Source of the DNA: Delphinus delphis
Lineage: Eukaryota > Chordata > Mammalia > Artiodactyla > Delphinidae
Direction of reading: 5' to 3'
Length of the DNA stretch: 64,000 nt
Assembly: GCF_949987515.2 (NCBI RefSeq)
Contig: NC_082684.1
Span: forward strand, 16,731,701-16,795,700
Shown here: positions 11,135 through 22,925 of the stretch, one piece after another
How positions within the stretch are numbered: position 1 is the stretch's first letter
Layout: the number at the start of each line of letters is the position of its first letter
The notes under the pieces: generated by a model
The model's input: the letters and a program-made list of their open reading frames with translations, nothing else
Database searches by the model: none
What the model was told of the DNA's origin: nothing
Translations under genes and position numbers: made by a program

Positions 11135-12401
11135 AAATATATTTGCAAAGGGAACATGAGAACTGGCTTACAGAAGGCAATCTCATTACAACCAGTAAGA
11201 ATGGTAATTGGGAGCATCATCTTTTTTGGTATAATGTTGAAAAGCGTTAAGTAAGGAAATGACCAGGCCAACCAGTACAATGTAAGTGTTTTATTTAATT
11301 ATAAAATGCATAAAACTCAAATTGAAGACGTCTTCTTCTAAAAACTGAATGCAAAGTAAAAAAGTAAATCTAATTGTGTATAGAATTGGTTGTTAAACCA
11401 GAAAGATAGGAGTTTTCCCATGAACAGATGCAGTTTATTCTAATTTTTTAAAATATCACAAATTGGTATTATCATCCAGCATCTTGCTGTTTTAGCAGCT
11501 GGAAAATTTTCGAAGATTTTTGAGAGTCATGAGTTTGTTTTTAACTGCGATGGCTTGCTGGATCAAGGAAGGTGAACTTGATACACATTTATTGCTGTGT
11601 CCTTCAAGGATTAATTTTCTGGGATTGAGATATTGAAAAAAACACCTGGCTTTATCTGAACTCTGTAGATAAATTTTCCACCTAAAACATTGACTTTTAA
11701 AGTTCTTTCTTTCCAACATAATGACATTAATAAGAAACTGATCACATATCTATCTCACCTTGTAACAAAAGCCCAGTGTAATACTTATGATCATGTTTAG
11801 TACATGACAACAGATCATGCAAACTATAGCCAGTTATTTATATTTTCCTCAATATTTGTCAACCCAGAGCTTCATCTTTTTATTTCCAAAGAGACTTAGT
11901 TCTCCATTGAGTGATTGAATTCTCTCTGCAGGTTTTCTAGGGACTGTCACAATAACTGTATGTCCATTTAGATATTTTTAAAAATTGTTTCTGTTCTCAC
12001 AGTAGGCATGGCAGAGAGAGAACTACTGTAAGCGACTTTATAGAAGGATTATATATACCTAGTGGGATATATTCTAAGGAAAAGAGAGCTCAAAAGGAAG
12101 CAGAAAATAAACACTAATAGTCTTAGTGTTAGTAATAATGATAGTATTGTTACCCTGAACATATTATTTGTTTAGAATGATGCAAACTAGGAACTTAAAT
12201 ATTCAGTTTAAAAAGAAATAGATGTGAATATAAAGTTCACAACTGAAACATTATCTCTTTCATCAATGCTTCTTTTATATTTCTGTCATTTCTTTGGTTT
12301 TTTTTGGTTGTGTTGTTTGATCTCCTGTATGTCCAAGTATTAGGATTTTTGATTGACTGCGAGGAATTTTATATATAAAATATTACAGATACAGTTTGAA
12401 G

Positions 12402-12406
<5 letters not shown>

Positions 12407-12437
<31 letters not shown>
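12407..12437. repeat. (TA)n microsatellite
   Basis: A run of about 15 ta units, some 70 bases from a CHR-2 SINE tail. Confidence 0.9.
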
Positions 12438-12441
<4 letters not shown>

Positions 12442-12469
12442 AATAATTAATGTTCTTTTTCTTTTTCGC

Positions 12470-12696
12470 CACTAAGTTTTTGTGTGTGTGTGTTTTTCTT
12501 TTTTGCGGTACGCGGGCCTCTCACTGTTGTGGCCTCTCCCGTTGCCGAGCACAGGCTCCGGACGCGCAGGACAAGTGGCCATGGCTCACGGGCCCAGCCG
12601 CTCCGCGGCATGTGGAGTTTTCCCGGGCCAGGGCACGAACCCGTGTGCCCTGCATCGGCAGGCGGACTCTCAACCACTGCGCCACCAGGGAAGCCC
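12470..12696 (-). mobile_element. CHR-2-type SINE (copy 1)
   Basis: Minus-strand copy. Its 5' end is gggcttccctggtggcgcag (read on the minus strand from 12696) and its body ends at about 12505. The tail is T-rich on the plus strand and broken by a GT run (12480-12492). The tRNA-like B-box region lies near 12640. The flanks cactaagtttt and cagctagtttt may be a decayed target duplication. The open frames of up to 151 codons through it, on either strand, are SINE translations, not genes. Confidence 0.92.
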
Positions 12697-13229
12697 TAAC
12701 AGCTAGTTTTGATATCTGTTCCTTGTGGACAAAATCCTACATGTTAGAGAAAAAACAAAGCCCGTATATTATAAAAAGTCATCAAGAGCAGCCTATCAAT
12801 TACTTCTTTATCAAATATATGTCTCATCCCATGAACCAGTGTAAAAATTTGGTGCTTTTCACTCAGGGAGCAAAATATCATTTGCTTCTGATACTAACTT
12901 TGTAGCCCAGTTTCATATATTTTGTAATCATTAAGTTTGCCTTGTTTGGGATGCTAGCTCTGCTTCAAGACATCAAATAATCCAGAGGTAACTTGTATTA
13001 CAAATGGAATGGTCAGGATCATTAATAAGTCAAAAGTAAAAATAAATGATTTAAGAGAAATACTAAAGAAATTCAGCAAATCTGAGTACTGTTTTTGAAA
13101 CTGCCTTTATTATTAAAATGGACATTAAAACGGAAACCACCTTATGTTGGCAATAAGGGGATTTCAGAAGCTGCTATGTTAAAATTCCATTCCATTTTGA
13201 TAAAAACATAAAATTATATACTCATGTTT
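12697..13229. other. No recognised feature
   Basis: Unassigned sequence between a SINE and an L2 relic. Confidence 0.4.
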
Positions 13230-13490
13230 ATTTATTCAACATTTTTTATTTATATAACAAATGTTACTGTATGCTGATCTATGAGCCAGGCACTTTTCTA
13301 GGCACTGGGAACAAAGCAAGGAGAAGAAGACAAAAATCTCTGCCCCAACGGAGGTTATATTCTGGTAAGTAGGAGACGGACCATACACATATATACGGTC
13401 ACGTGAAATATATAGAGTGATGGGTTGTGGATGGAAATTTGAGATAGAGTGGTTCAAAAAGACCTCGTTGAGGAGATAATTGAGCATGGG
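13230..13490 (-). mobile_element. L2 LINE 3' fragment
   Basis: Reverse L2: 'ttatttattcaacatttttt', 'gagccaggcacttttctagg', 'cactgggaacaaagcaagga', 'aaatctctgccccaacggag'. This is the typical reversed 3' end of the family. Confidence 0.65.
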
Positions 13491-15179
13491 TATGAAGAAA
13501 GTGGTGTTTTTTTTTAAACATCACAATGAGATGCCGAAATGCTTCTTCTAGATACCCCTAATTAGTAAATGGATCATGTGAATTTGATCTGAACATATAT
13601 AATGGGAATAAATGGAAAATTCTTCTAGGGATTGTCTTAAAGGTGAAGGCTCTGATGGCAGTTTGGCTAACAGGAAACCAGCAGATTAGGATCATTGAAA
13701 GACAATTGACACCCACTCCCCACTTTGATAATGCCACTTGCAATGAGAAAAAATTAAGATAAGTGTAAAACACTACTATGTTGGTGGCATTTGGCAGAAA
13801 TATGAAAGTCATTCTGAAATGTAGAAGGAAGTATTAAACCATAGATATACAAATTTATTCACAGGACAAAATTTTTACTATACTATTTCAGGAATATACG
13901 ACCTTCAGACCTGACTAGACATAAAGGCCATATTCTGTATTAAAACATCTACAAGAATAGGACTGCTACAGCTAAGATTCATGGAGTTGAAGAATTTTAG
14001 TGCAAGAACAAAGTAGTATAGGCACTTTCATTTCATTTACAGGTCTCCGAGTCTCCTAACAATCAAAGACTTAATCAGACATCTAACTGGCATTTTATAG
14101 GTGTCATTTAACAGTACCATAACATGTGGCACAATAGAGTAGGGACGTGATATGATCGGGACTCCTTGGAAATTCCAGTTCCCTATGAAGTCCCGTCCTT
14201 GTGGCCCAGGGCATCAATAATAGAGATTCACGAACTTGTGGAGAATCTGTAACAATTCTCCTACACATGAATTCTGCCTGTCATCCATAGTCTGTTTCAA
14301 ATATTATATCGGTCTAGAGATGGTACATAATATTATTTAAGTTTTCAACAAAACTCCGAAAAACTGACAGGATCTTATAATAACAAACACAGAAATTGTC
14401 AATTTTAGGGCAATTTTACAACATACCATCCTGTGGTTTTATGGGGATGATTTCTTGGCAGGTATGCTATATCCCTGGTATTCATAATTTAAAGAATATT
14501 GTGTGTCTAAATTATTTTTGAAGCCATATAAAAGAGCATGAGTTGGCCAGTCCAGATGTACAGAGATGGCATTAAGGGTGATAGAGCAAGTTGGAACTGA
14601 ATATTAGGATTAGAATATTATAAACTTGTTGGAATCAATCCAGTAGCCAATCAATGATATGATTGAAATGTTGAAGACACAGCTTGGGAATACCGTGATG
14701 GAAAGGTGGCATTAAATGAGCTGAGTACATTCTTACATGGGGCCATATAGGACTTGCTAAGAGAAGTGCCTGGGGGAATACAGATATTAAAGCGAATTTC
14801 AATAACAACATGAAACAAATAAAAGAGGTGATAAAATGTAATTATTTTTCCTAGAGAATTATCACAAACCAGATCCAGGGAGGATTTTAAATGGGACAGA
14901 GTTGACTAGAGATATGCAGTTAGTCTTCAGTAAACTCTGGGTACTGAAGACTAAGTTTAGAGGTAATGAAAGAAAATGAATTGAACAATTTTCTTGCCCT
15001 TCTCGTAGATGTTATGTTTCAGGGTAACTAAATAGTCTTTGTCAAGAGGGAAATCTCTCCTTTATACAAGTCCAGATAGACATATAGAATGAATAACAGA
15101 GTTGGAAAACAAAAATGTACTTTTCAATCACTGGCATACAATGTTAGAACCCTTTTGTGGATGGACAGTTATGTGATAC
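13491..15179. other. No recognised gene; one hairpin
   Basis: Unassigned sequence with a 13-bp inverted repeat at 14920-14954. I could not match it to a repeat family. Confidence 0.35.
14920..14954. repeat. Inverted repeat, 13-bp perfect arms, 9-base loop
   Basis: Left arm ttagtcttcagta (14920-14932), right arm tactgaagactaa (14942-14954), loop aactctggg. It could be the footprint of a template switch. Confidence 0.9.
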
Positions 15180-15492
15180 CAAAATAAAATCCACCAGTCA
15201 CATTCTGGTTGAAGGAGAGAAGCACAATTTTACCATGGAGGAATCAAGCTGCCGTTTCGTCTGTTCAGGGATCAGTTTAACAATCGAGTGAGTGAACAAT
15301 CAAGTGAGTGAACTTGGAAGAGGGTCCTCCCTCAGTCAAGCCTTGAAGCGACTGCAGCCCCTGCCGATAACTTGATTGCAGTCCAGTGTGAGACTGAGTC
15401 AGAAGCAAAGAAAACTGTGAGGTAATACATGTTTGTTGTTTAAGGTGCTACGTTTTGGGATAATTTGCTACACAGCAACAGATAATTATCAC
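15180..15492 (+). mobile_element. LTR-like relic (MaLR type)
   Basis: The last 200 bases have the usual 3' end of a mammalian LTR of this class: 'cgataacttgattgcagtcc', 'gtttgttgtttaaggtgcta', 'cgttttgggataatttgcta', 'cacagcaacagataattatc'. The upstream part is too diverged for a firm start. It contains a 16-bp tandem repeat (15279-15310). Confidence 0.45.
15279..15310. repeat. 16-bp tandem repeat (two copies)
   Basis: aacaatcgagtgagtg followed directly by aacaatcaagtgagtg, with one difference. Confidence 0.85.
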
Positions 15493-16544
15493 ATAAACCA
15501 AATAACACCATGAAAAAGCATTTAGGTAAGTTTGAAAGGTGGAACATTTATCATGCATTCTTCCTCAAGACAGATATCATCACCAAAGGGACTGTTGAAC
15601 ACTGGAAGAAACATGAGATGCAACAGAGTTTTGATTTGTATCTTGATTTGCACAGAATAGGGACAAAGATATTCCTGGGACAGAAAAATGTGAATATAGA
15701 TTGGGTATTGAAATATATTGAGGAATCATTAATTATGTTAGTTAGGATACTGTTATTTTGGCTCTACAAGAAGATATTTTTGTAACTGAAGTACGTATAA
15801 ATATTTAAAGGTGAAACACTATATTTTCTGTTTTGTCCTTTATACTTCAATATAAAGAGTGGAATATATGTGGATGTTTCAGTTAACTTGGTTCTCCTCC
15901 TTGGAGGTGGTCAGGTAGCATTTGAAGGACCTTAATCGTGAATCTTCATTCCAGTGGGGTCACACATATTGTTACAGAAATCAACAGAAGAAGACTTATA
16001 TTTAGCATAATGGGTTCTTAAAGATAGTTTTTATTCCTAAAGTATAAGTGATGTGAAAGACATGGCTTCAATTAGGACAATTAAATGTAGTTCACCATCC
16101 TTGTATGAAAATGAAGTGCAAGTATTCAGGTAGCCCAGTGGCCACACACCTTTACAGCAGCACCTGTGTTCTAGAGCTCCATGGTTCCAATGGTCTCCCT
16201 TAATAGCCTGATGCAACAATAGCAGCGACTGTTTCTCTAGTGGACACATCACAGCCTCTGTCCTGGAGTGAAATTTTCATTCTAGAGCTCGCCTGTGAGA
16301 ATGTCTAAAGCCAGAGAATGGGAATTTCCCAAACCTATCAAGAAAAGTCTTTTTTTGACAGTTTGGGGGCCTGTTTGCCCATAAACGTTATTTGGCAGAA
16401 TTTGGTTGGAAACTTGCTTTTATTGTAATAAACCGCCCAGTAGCCAGGTTTTAGAGGAGGGGACATAGGGTTTCCACCTTCCTCTAAATCCTTGAGGTTA
16501 CCAATCGTGAAAGGCTGTGTTACTATTTGTCCAATGTACGACTT
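15493..16544. other. No recognised feature
   Basis: Unassigned. A 91-codon open frame at 15510-15785 shows no family likeness and its base use is that of the surroundings, so I treat it as chance. Confidence 0.35.
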
Positions 16545-17120
16545 TCTCTTCCGGTGGGATATTTACACTTACCTAGACTGTAGAACTCAGGCGGGGCCGT
16601 ATGACTTGCTACAGAAAATAAAATGATGGAAAGTGACATGTGTCATATCTACGGGGAAGCTTTCAGAGTCAGTGCCTGATTCATGTGACATGTTCCTTTT
16701 TCTTTCCTCTACAAGTATGGAAGCATGTGACGAGGTGACGTTTCTCTCTGCCTGGGTGTGTCATGAACCAGGAGAAGCAGAGATTCCCTGACAACACATG
16801 ATGGACCCGTGACATGAATGAGAAGTAAACTGTGTTTTGGGTTTTTTTTTTGTTGCGGTACGCGGACCTCTCACTGTTGTGGCCTCTCCCGTTGTGGGGC
16901 ACAAGCTCCGGACGCACAGGCTCAGCGGCCATGGCTCACGGGCCCAGCCACTCCTCGGCATGTGGGATCTTCCCGGACCGGGGCACAAACCCGTGTCCCC
17001 TGTATCAGCAGGCGGGCTCTCAACCACTGCGCCACCAGGGAAGCCCTAAACTGTGGTTTTAAACTGCTGAGACTTTTATTCTGCTGTATAGCCTATTGAT
17101 CCAGCAAACTTTACTAGACA
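16545..17120 (+). mobile_element. LTR-like relic interrupted by a SINE
   Basis: Both flanks of CHR-2 copy 2 read as one older element: 'gaaagtgacatgtgtcatat' and 'gtgatgaatgag'-like text before it, then 'ggttttaaactgctgagact' and 'ctgctgtatagcctattgat' after it. These fit the 3' end of a MaLR-type LTR (the part before a poly-A signal and the tail). Family is uncertain. Confidence 0.4.
16839..17046 (-). mobile_element. CHR-2-type SINE (copy 2) with target duplication
   Basis: Minus-strand copy: 5' end at 17046, T-rich tail on the plus strand at about 16839-16853. The host sequence is duplicated on the two sides: taaactgtgtttt at 16826-16838 and taaactgtggtttt at 17047-17060. The duplicated bases come from the LTR-like element around it, so the SINE is the younger. 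Confidence 0.95.
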
Positions 17121-17639
17121 GACCTGATAGCTAGTCATTACCAGAAATCAGCTTGCAAAACCAGCTCACAGTGAATGGACACTGAAACCTGGAAATGAAT
17201 ATAAAAGGAATACGTGAAAGGAAGAATACAAGACAGAAGGAGTTATCAATCACAACTTCTGTTAGATCAATTATCTCACTCTAATGCTTTAGATACTTTG
17301 ACTCCCTCTGAAGTTATTAATTCCACTTAACTAAGAAAATTTGAAGAAATTAAAAACAATGCACACAAACCTCCATCATCACCTTTGTCTCTAGCCTCTA
17401 TGTACATATTTTACCTTTTCTTTTTCCATTAGCATTAACTGGCAAACTAACCTCTCTTTGTGCACTAAATCCCAACCCTTCTAGCCTCCTTAAGAACAAT
17501 TCTTCCATCTTTGTCCTCTGTCCAGTTTCTCCCATTACCACTTCATTCTCATCAGCATTTAACATAATTTGTGAATCGTATCCTGATACTCCTACTAATA
17601 GCCAGCCTCATGGGCATACTTAGTGTCCCCTAAGCATGC
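17121..17639. other. No recognised feature
   Basis: Mostly unassigned; some pyrimidine-rich phrases near 17450-17530 could be a distant part of the L2 that follows. Confidence 0.35.
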
Positions 17640-17850
17640 AGTGCATTGCCATGGCTCCATGCTTTCCATGAGCTATTGGTCTTCTCCTTGAAATGTTAAG
17701 TAACATCCACCAGCCATCCACAATACAAATATAGTTTGCTTCACAAAATACCCATCCATGAAAAATATGTCCAAATGTCACTATGAAGCTTTCTCTGATT
17801 TCCCCCAAGTAGAATTAATAACTTCCTTCTTTGTTTTCCCAGCAGTCCTC
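17640..17850 (+). mobile_element. L2 LINE fragment
   Basis: Contains 'tcactatgaagctttctctg' followed by 'atttcccccaagtagaatta', the typical L2 phrase, with matching sequence before it. Old and diverged. Confidence 0.5.
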
Positions 17851-17965
17851 TTTTCATTCAATTATTCACCATCTATTGAGTACCTACTATGTGCCAATCA
17901 GTGAACAAGATGTTGTTAAAGATATGTGGGCTTACTTGGGGAGCTAGGCACCTGTATGAACAACA
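17851..17965 (-). mobile_element. L2 LINE 3' fragment, opposite orientation
   Basis: 'ttcaattattcaccatctat' then 'tgagtacctactatgtgcca' and 'agtgaacaagatgttgttaa' are the reversed L2 3' end. It abuts a forward L2 fragment, so two insertions or an inversion are involved. Confidence 0.6.
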
Positions 17966-18162
17966 CAGCACAATTTTCCTAGTTATGTTTTGGATTAAAT
18001 TCCAAATGTAAATTTTTGTGGATAATCATGAGGAGTAATATTTGAGCACTTTTAATATTTATTTTAATTATCTCATTCATCCACCTTTCTTTCTAGACTA
18101 TAAGATAGTGTTGGGTAAAAGCCATGTAGCCCCCTGAGCTTTCTTTCATCAGTAGGGGTCTA

Positions 18163-18190
18163 CTGAATATTGGTTAAGACCAATATTCAG
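18163..18190. repeat. Inverted repeat, 12-bp perfect arms, 4-base loop
   Basis: ctgaatattggt (18163-18174), loop taag, accaatattcag (18179-18190). It overlaps the 5' part of a MIR and is not a feature of that family. Confidence 0.9.
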
Positions 18191-18400
18191 AATCAAGCAA
18201 ATGTGATTTCAAGTCCTACTATTCTGACCATTATCTGTCTCTTAGCCTTGGATTTTTAAGTTATGCAGCGGATTCATAATAATCGTAAGGATCAAATGCT
18301 TAATGCTTATAACATTTTTAGCATAGTGCCTGGCAAATAGTATGTCCTCCATAAGCGTTAGACATAGCTGATGTTAGAATTGCTTTATTGTTATTATCTT
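18165..18400 (+). mobile_element. MIR SINE
   Basis: Ordered MIR words: 'gtgatttcaagtcctactat', 'ccattatctgtctcttagcc', 'taaggatcaaatgcttaatg', 'agcatagtgcctggcaaata'. Nearly full length. Confidence 0.7.
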
Positions 18401-18424
18401 TATTTTCCCAGTATTAATGCAGGA

Positions 18425-18478
18425 CCTGGCATATAGTAGATACTCAACAAACATGTGATGAATGAATGAATGAATTCA
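18425..18478 (+). mobile_element. L2 LINE 3' terminus
   Basis: 'cctggcatatagtagatact' then 'caacaaacatgtgatgaatg' and a short gaat repeat: the standard forward L2 end. Confidence 0.65.
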
Positions 18479-19199
18479 TAAATGCATGGATTTACATAAC
18501 TCTAGCTATTTTCCCTCCAGAAGGTTATGTTTTAGGCTGCTCTATCAGTGAAAATCATTAACAACTTACAACATGAAAAAATAACATGACACCACCTAGA
18601 AAGGGAAGCAAAGCATAGGGAGACTTAATGGCCAGTTCTAGCATTTTCCTAGCATTTTCTAGGGAGAACAACTAAGGGACAATTTTAATCAATACTGCAT
18701 GATTGCGAGTTGTTCATAAGGATATGAAATTCACAACTTTCTCTTATAGTTCCTGGAAAACAGTTTTTGGAAGTGAGAGTGTTTGTTTGTAGCCATCCTG
18801 CAGTTTCTGTTCATGGTCAGTTCATTACTCGGTAAACTTCTGGTAATAGGACTTGTTCCAATCTTTGTTCCTAGTCCCTTATTGTGAGTTTCATCAAACC
18901 CACTAGACCCTCTGGAATAAATCCAGCAGTTAACTGGTCTGTGATGCAGCTGGGAGACCGCAAACAGCACATCCCACAACACTTAGCAGAAAAGAAAACA
19001 CTTGCTGATGCCTCGCCAACTCCTGTGAGCCCACATGGTAGATTCTGGCCACCTCCTCCTCCCTCTCTTAACTCGCAATAGAATGAGAGCAGGCCAGTTG
19101 CAAGATCACTTGAAACTTATTTTCTTCTTTACATTCCAATCACATAGCTAGCCTGTGGCAGAGAAAAACTAGCTCTCTAATAAAGATGTGTGCTCCCTT
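18479..19199. other. No recognised feature
   Basis: Unassigned. Overlapping open frames around 18731-19081 on the two strands are short and unlike any family I know. Confidence 0.35.
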
Positions 19200-19508
19200 A
19201 CACAGGGTAGAGTTGCAAGACAAGCATTATATTCCCAGCTCTATGTTCAGTTAAGGTGAGACCATGTAAGTGATTCGTGCCAGTAGAATTCGAGTGAAAG
19301 TGACGTGTGTCACTTCTAGGATAAGAGAGTAAGAAGGACTCAGTTGATGGTTTGCAGACATCAGGATGTGTTTAAGATGACAGAGTCTTCTTCAGCCTGG
19401 GTTCGTGAACGACTCCGCAAGTTCATGGAGTAAGTCCACACACCCCTACCCTCACCGACTTCAAGGACTCATATTTTCCTATCACAGCAGAAATAAACTA
19501 TAACTGAC
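19200..19508 (+). mobile_element. LTR-like relic (possible MaLR type)
   Basis: Contains 'gaaagtgacgtgtgtcactt', a phrase shared with the element at 16545, and ends with 'cacagcagaaataaactata', as in the region around an LTR poly-A signal. The family call is tentative. Confidence 0.35.
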
Positions 19509-20339
19509 TGGGATTGGGGGGTTTTGTCTATTCTAACAACTATTTCCTTAACTTTAATACAGCCTACCTTACTATTTACTTATGTTACCAGCATTAAATA
19601 CAAAGTTTCTAGGAGTCCAATAAACCAGGTATTTGATTTTCATAAATTCAGCCTTGAGTTGACTAGTAGACAAAACATTTCACTGGAGTCATTCGGACCA
19701 GTATTTGAATATGATTTCTACTAGTCTTAATTCGAAATTGTACTAGTTAGGGTACATAACTCTACTTGCTACGATAAACAACCCCAAACCTCAGTGATTT
19801 AACTCCCAAAAAGGGAGGGAGAGGAATATTTTCAGAAAGGAAGGCTCAGTTTAAGCTAAAGCCATTAACTATAATTTTTCCCAGATCTTTAAAAATTGGT
19901 AAAACTTAATTCTATAAAACCTCTTAAAAGTTTCACTCTAAACTGCACAACAGAATGGCCTCACATTGACCTTTGAGGTCTTAACCTGCCAGTTTGTTTC
20001 TGCTTGGAACATTTTGGTGAAGGCTGTTTGCAGTTACAATCATCTTGGAAATCTGAAAAAGATTTTGTTTTTTTTTGTCATCTGTCTGTCTCAGAAAGAG
20101 CACATTGAAGTCCTTCCCTCAAAGTGAAAAAAAGGAACAAAGAGGGAAGTAGCAGTTCTGAGAGATTTCTTACAGTTACATCTGAAACAAACAAGACATA
20201 AACAGATATCAAAATATATCAAACATGGGCAGGACTTTGGTACTGCCAGAATAGGACAAACACTATAGCAGCTATCTAAAATTTAAGACTAGCAGCTGAA
20301 GCATATTTACCAATGGGAAGGGACCACACGAAGGGGGTA
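19509..20339. other. No recognised feature
   Basis: Unassigned. 'gtactagttagggtacataactctacttg' near 19740 resembles the start of a reversed LTR or DNA element, too short to call. Confidence 0.35.
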
Positions 20340-20535
20340 ATGTTAACAACAATCATCGTCAACTATTTTTGCTACCCATTTTACATATTTCCTTATTTAA
20401 TCCCCTCACAACCACCTTACGTGACTTCAATATTCTCATGTAACTAAAAAGCAAACTGAAAAGTTCACTCTTTTGCCAGGGTCACATCACTGTGAAGTAG
20501 CAAAGATCAGGTCTCTCTCCAGATTTTTCTCTAAG
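20340..20535 (-). mobile_element. MIR SINE fragment
   Basis: Reverse MIR order: 'tacccattttacatatttcc', 'aaaaagcaaactgaaaagtt', 'gccagggtcacatcactgtg', 'gatcaggtctctctccagat'. Confidence 0.6.
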
Positions 20536-20607
20536 AGCCCATGGTCTTGTCTTCCACTATCCATGAGAATCAGCTTATCTGGGAAAGAAAAGCATACAAC
20601 TGGTAAT

Positions 20608-20758
20608 TAGGAATTGTCTCTTTCATCTACTAAGCCATCTGCAGCTCCATCCTTAGTGTCAGACCTGCATTACACTAAGATGAGCAAATCCGTAAGCTTC
20701 AAACATTCCCTCAACCCTGGTTCAAAAATGACCAATACGGAATAAGAGACAATTCCTA
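20608..20758. repeat. Inverted repeat, 15-bp perfect arms, 121-base spacer
   Basis: taggaattgtctctt (20608-20622) and its exact reverse complement aagagacaattccta (20744-20758). The spacer holds a smaller 8-bp hairpin (cttagtgt/acactaag). Confidence 0.85.
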
Positions 20759-22629
20759 TCTAATCTCAGAAGCTCTGCCTTTAAAACACATAGCATGAAA
20801 ATACATAAATAACTCATATTCCTACCTAATGTTTCAACTATTGTTTGTTCCAGGTGGGGTCATGAAAAGTCCAAAACTGAGCTTCTCAGCTCTTGAAGAG
20901 GTGGTGTTGATACTTCAGATTTTTGTTATTGATATAAAAACCACAACCATTTAAAAGGCAGAGTGGAAACAAAATACGGCCATAATTCTCCCACTACCAG
21001 CCCTGCCAAAGAAAAGTCAAGGGAAAAGACATAAACTTCATATTTTAATTTTGCATTTTGGAAACACTGATTATAAAAAATAGCCATTGACAATTGGTGC
21101 TAGGTGGTATGTAATTTCACAAATAGCAATATGCTGAACATATGTTACTTCTTTTATATTCCAATAACTTGACTATTCTTTATTCATTTAAGGTCATAAA
21201 AAATCTGCTTACCCTTCTATATTGTCATATTTTACACCTTTGTTAGCTTACTTGAAAAATTAAACATTATTCTATAGAAATAATAAATGTTCTTTAAAAA
21301 GATAGATTTTCATGAACTTAAATTTTTCAATTAACTTTGAAGGCTATGTTGGTAAACATAATTACCTAGTTTAAGAAAGTAAGCAGAACCTCCTTTCATG
21401 ATTAAGTAACATGTGGGAACTTGGGACATTTTTTTCTACTTGAAGTGTAACTGACCTACAGCACTATGTTGGTTCTTGGTGCACATCATATCTACAGACC
21501 AAAAGTATAATTTGCATTTAATTACTATGGAAACTCTTTTCCATTTACTTAGTTTGACTTCTGGGTCTTGTGATAACTTTTATTTTACTTTCAGGAAAGG
21601 ACAGCTAAGTTTGCAAGCGTTAGTTTGTATTAATCTGAGGACCTGAAAAAGAGTTTATTTCGGACTGTTGGTTAATTTCCTCTACCAAGTTTTCTCTCAC
21701 TTAGCTGAGAAGAATATATATAAAATTGCAAACTACACATGCCACCTCTCCCTCAATTCCATAAGTTTCTACAATTAAGTGGTTGTCTTAACACCTGAAT
21801 AATATCGCATAGTCTGCAACTGAAAACTAGTTATATAGACTATGGAGAAATAATTCTAAAAGTTCATTCAACAGAATTCCTTAGGACATTAAATTATAAT
21901 TATAAATAAATAGAATTAAAACATTAAAATGTATTTTACCTCTGAGAAAGGAGACCTGTTAAATGAGAGTTTTATGTGTCACTGGGTTTTGTTAGAAAAT
22001 TCGAATTGCTGGAATGACATTCAGCTCTTTTTCCCCGTAAATATGAAATGAAAACTGATATATTGAAATTTCTCTATTACTCTAGCCATTGACCTGTCAA
22101 AAATATTATAGGTTGGTTTACTTCAGAAATTGGCATTAATAGGAAAATGACAAGAAACTTGCTGCTCAAATGCTACTATTTCCAGAATTTAAAAAATTGC
22201 ATCGGCGTCTATTTCGATTTCTCATTTAGAGCGGCAGGGGAGAGAAGATTGAAATCAAACGCATCATCTGGGTCTTGAATGGATTTGCACTCACACTGCT
22301 TGGTTCTGAGAGAGATAAGTGAATACAAAGGTGCCCATTCTGAGCCTATATTATTTTCGTCTTCTAATTCTCCTTGGTGCTTCAGACCTGATTTGAGATA
22401 TACTCTTAATAAGGGAATACTGGGGTGAGTTTTGTTACTTCCTAAAACAACCATTACTATAAAGCTCATGATTGTTCAATTATTGCAACTTCTAATTTCC
22501 TAGTCTTTAAGCAACTGCTTACTCAATTAATAAAGGCCAGTTAAGAAAACTCAAAAAGGAAGTTTTCCTAAGTAGCATTTTGGCGAAAAAAAAAAGATCA
22601 ATTTCCAGTTAACAAAAAAAGAAAGAGTA
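20759..22629. other. Repeat-poor AT-rich block, no gene seen
   Basis: About 1.9 kb in which I recognise no transposon and no credible exon. The run 22209-22469 is open on the minus strand for 86 codons without any family likeness. Blocks like this can hold old unique or conserved non-coding DNA. Confidence 0.35.
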
Positions 22630-22925
22630 CTTTCCAATTTATGAAGTACTTTTGTGTATTTCATCCCATTTCTCACATGAATCCTTCCAATATCCTCATG
22701 AGTTTGATGATTACATTAATATCTATAGAGAGGTTTTTTTTTTTTCCAACTGAAAAAAGAATGTGAACTACATTGATTTTTCAATGAGTTTTAATTAGGA
22801 GTAGTAACATGCCAATTTTTCAAAAAGGAAACAGATTTTCAGAAAAATATCAGTTATATAAGGACATGCAGTGGAGAAGAGGCAGAGATAGGTCTCAAAT
22901 GAAAGTCTTCTAATTCCTTGTGTCC
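22630..22925 (-). mobile_element. MIR SINE fragment, interrupted
   Basis: 'ttatgaagtacttttgtgta' and 'cacatgaatccttccaatat' at the start, then a T run (22735-22745) and unrelated bases, then 'aaaaaggaaacagattttca' and 'gaggcagagataggtctcaa'. The two parts together give one reversed MIR with foreign sequence inside. Confidence 0.5.

Larger units (their letters stand above)
10979..12469. other. No recognised gene; two microsatellites
   Basis: Unassigned AT-rich DNA holding a GT repeat (11107-11134) and a TA repeat (about 12407-12437), listed separately. Confidence 0.4.

Noticed and set aside
12480..12492. Independent GT microsatellite
   Set aside because: It lies within the tail of CHR-2 copy 1 and is best read as tail expansion.
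12447..12905. Open frames up to 151 codons over the SINE, with repeated peptide GTRASHCCGLSRCRAQ
   Set aside because: The same peptides occur at all six CHR-2 copies, in three frames and on both strands. They are translations of the GC-rich SINE body.
15510..15785. 91-codon open frame with a plausible soluble-protein look
   Set aside because: No family likeness, no splice signals, and within the range of chance frames in a 64-kb AT-rich window.
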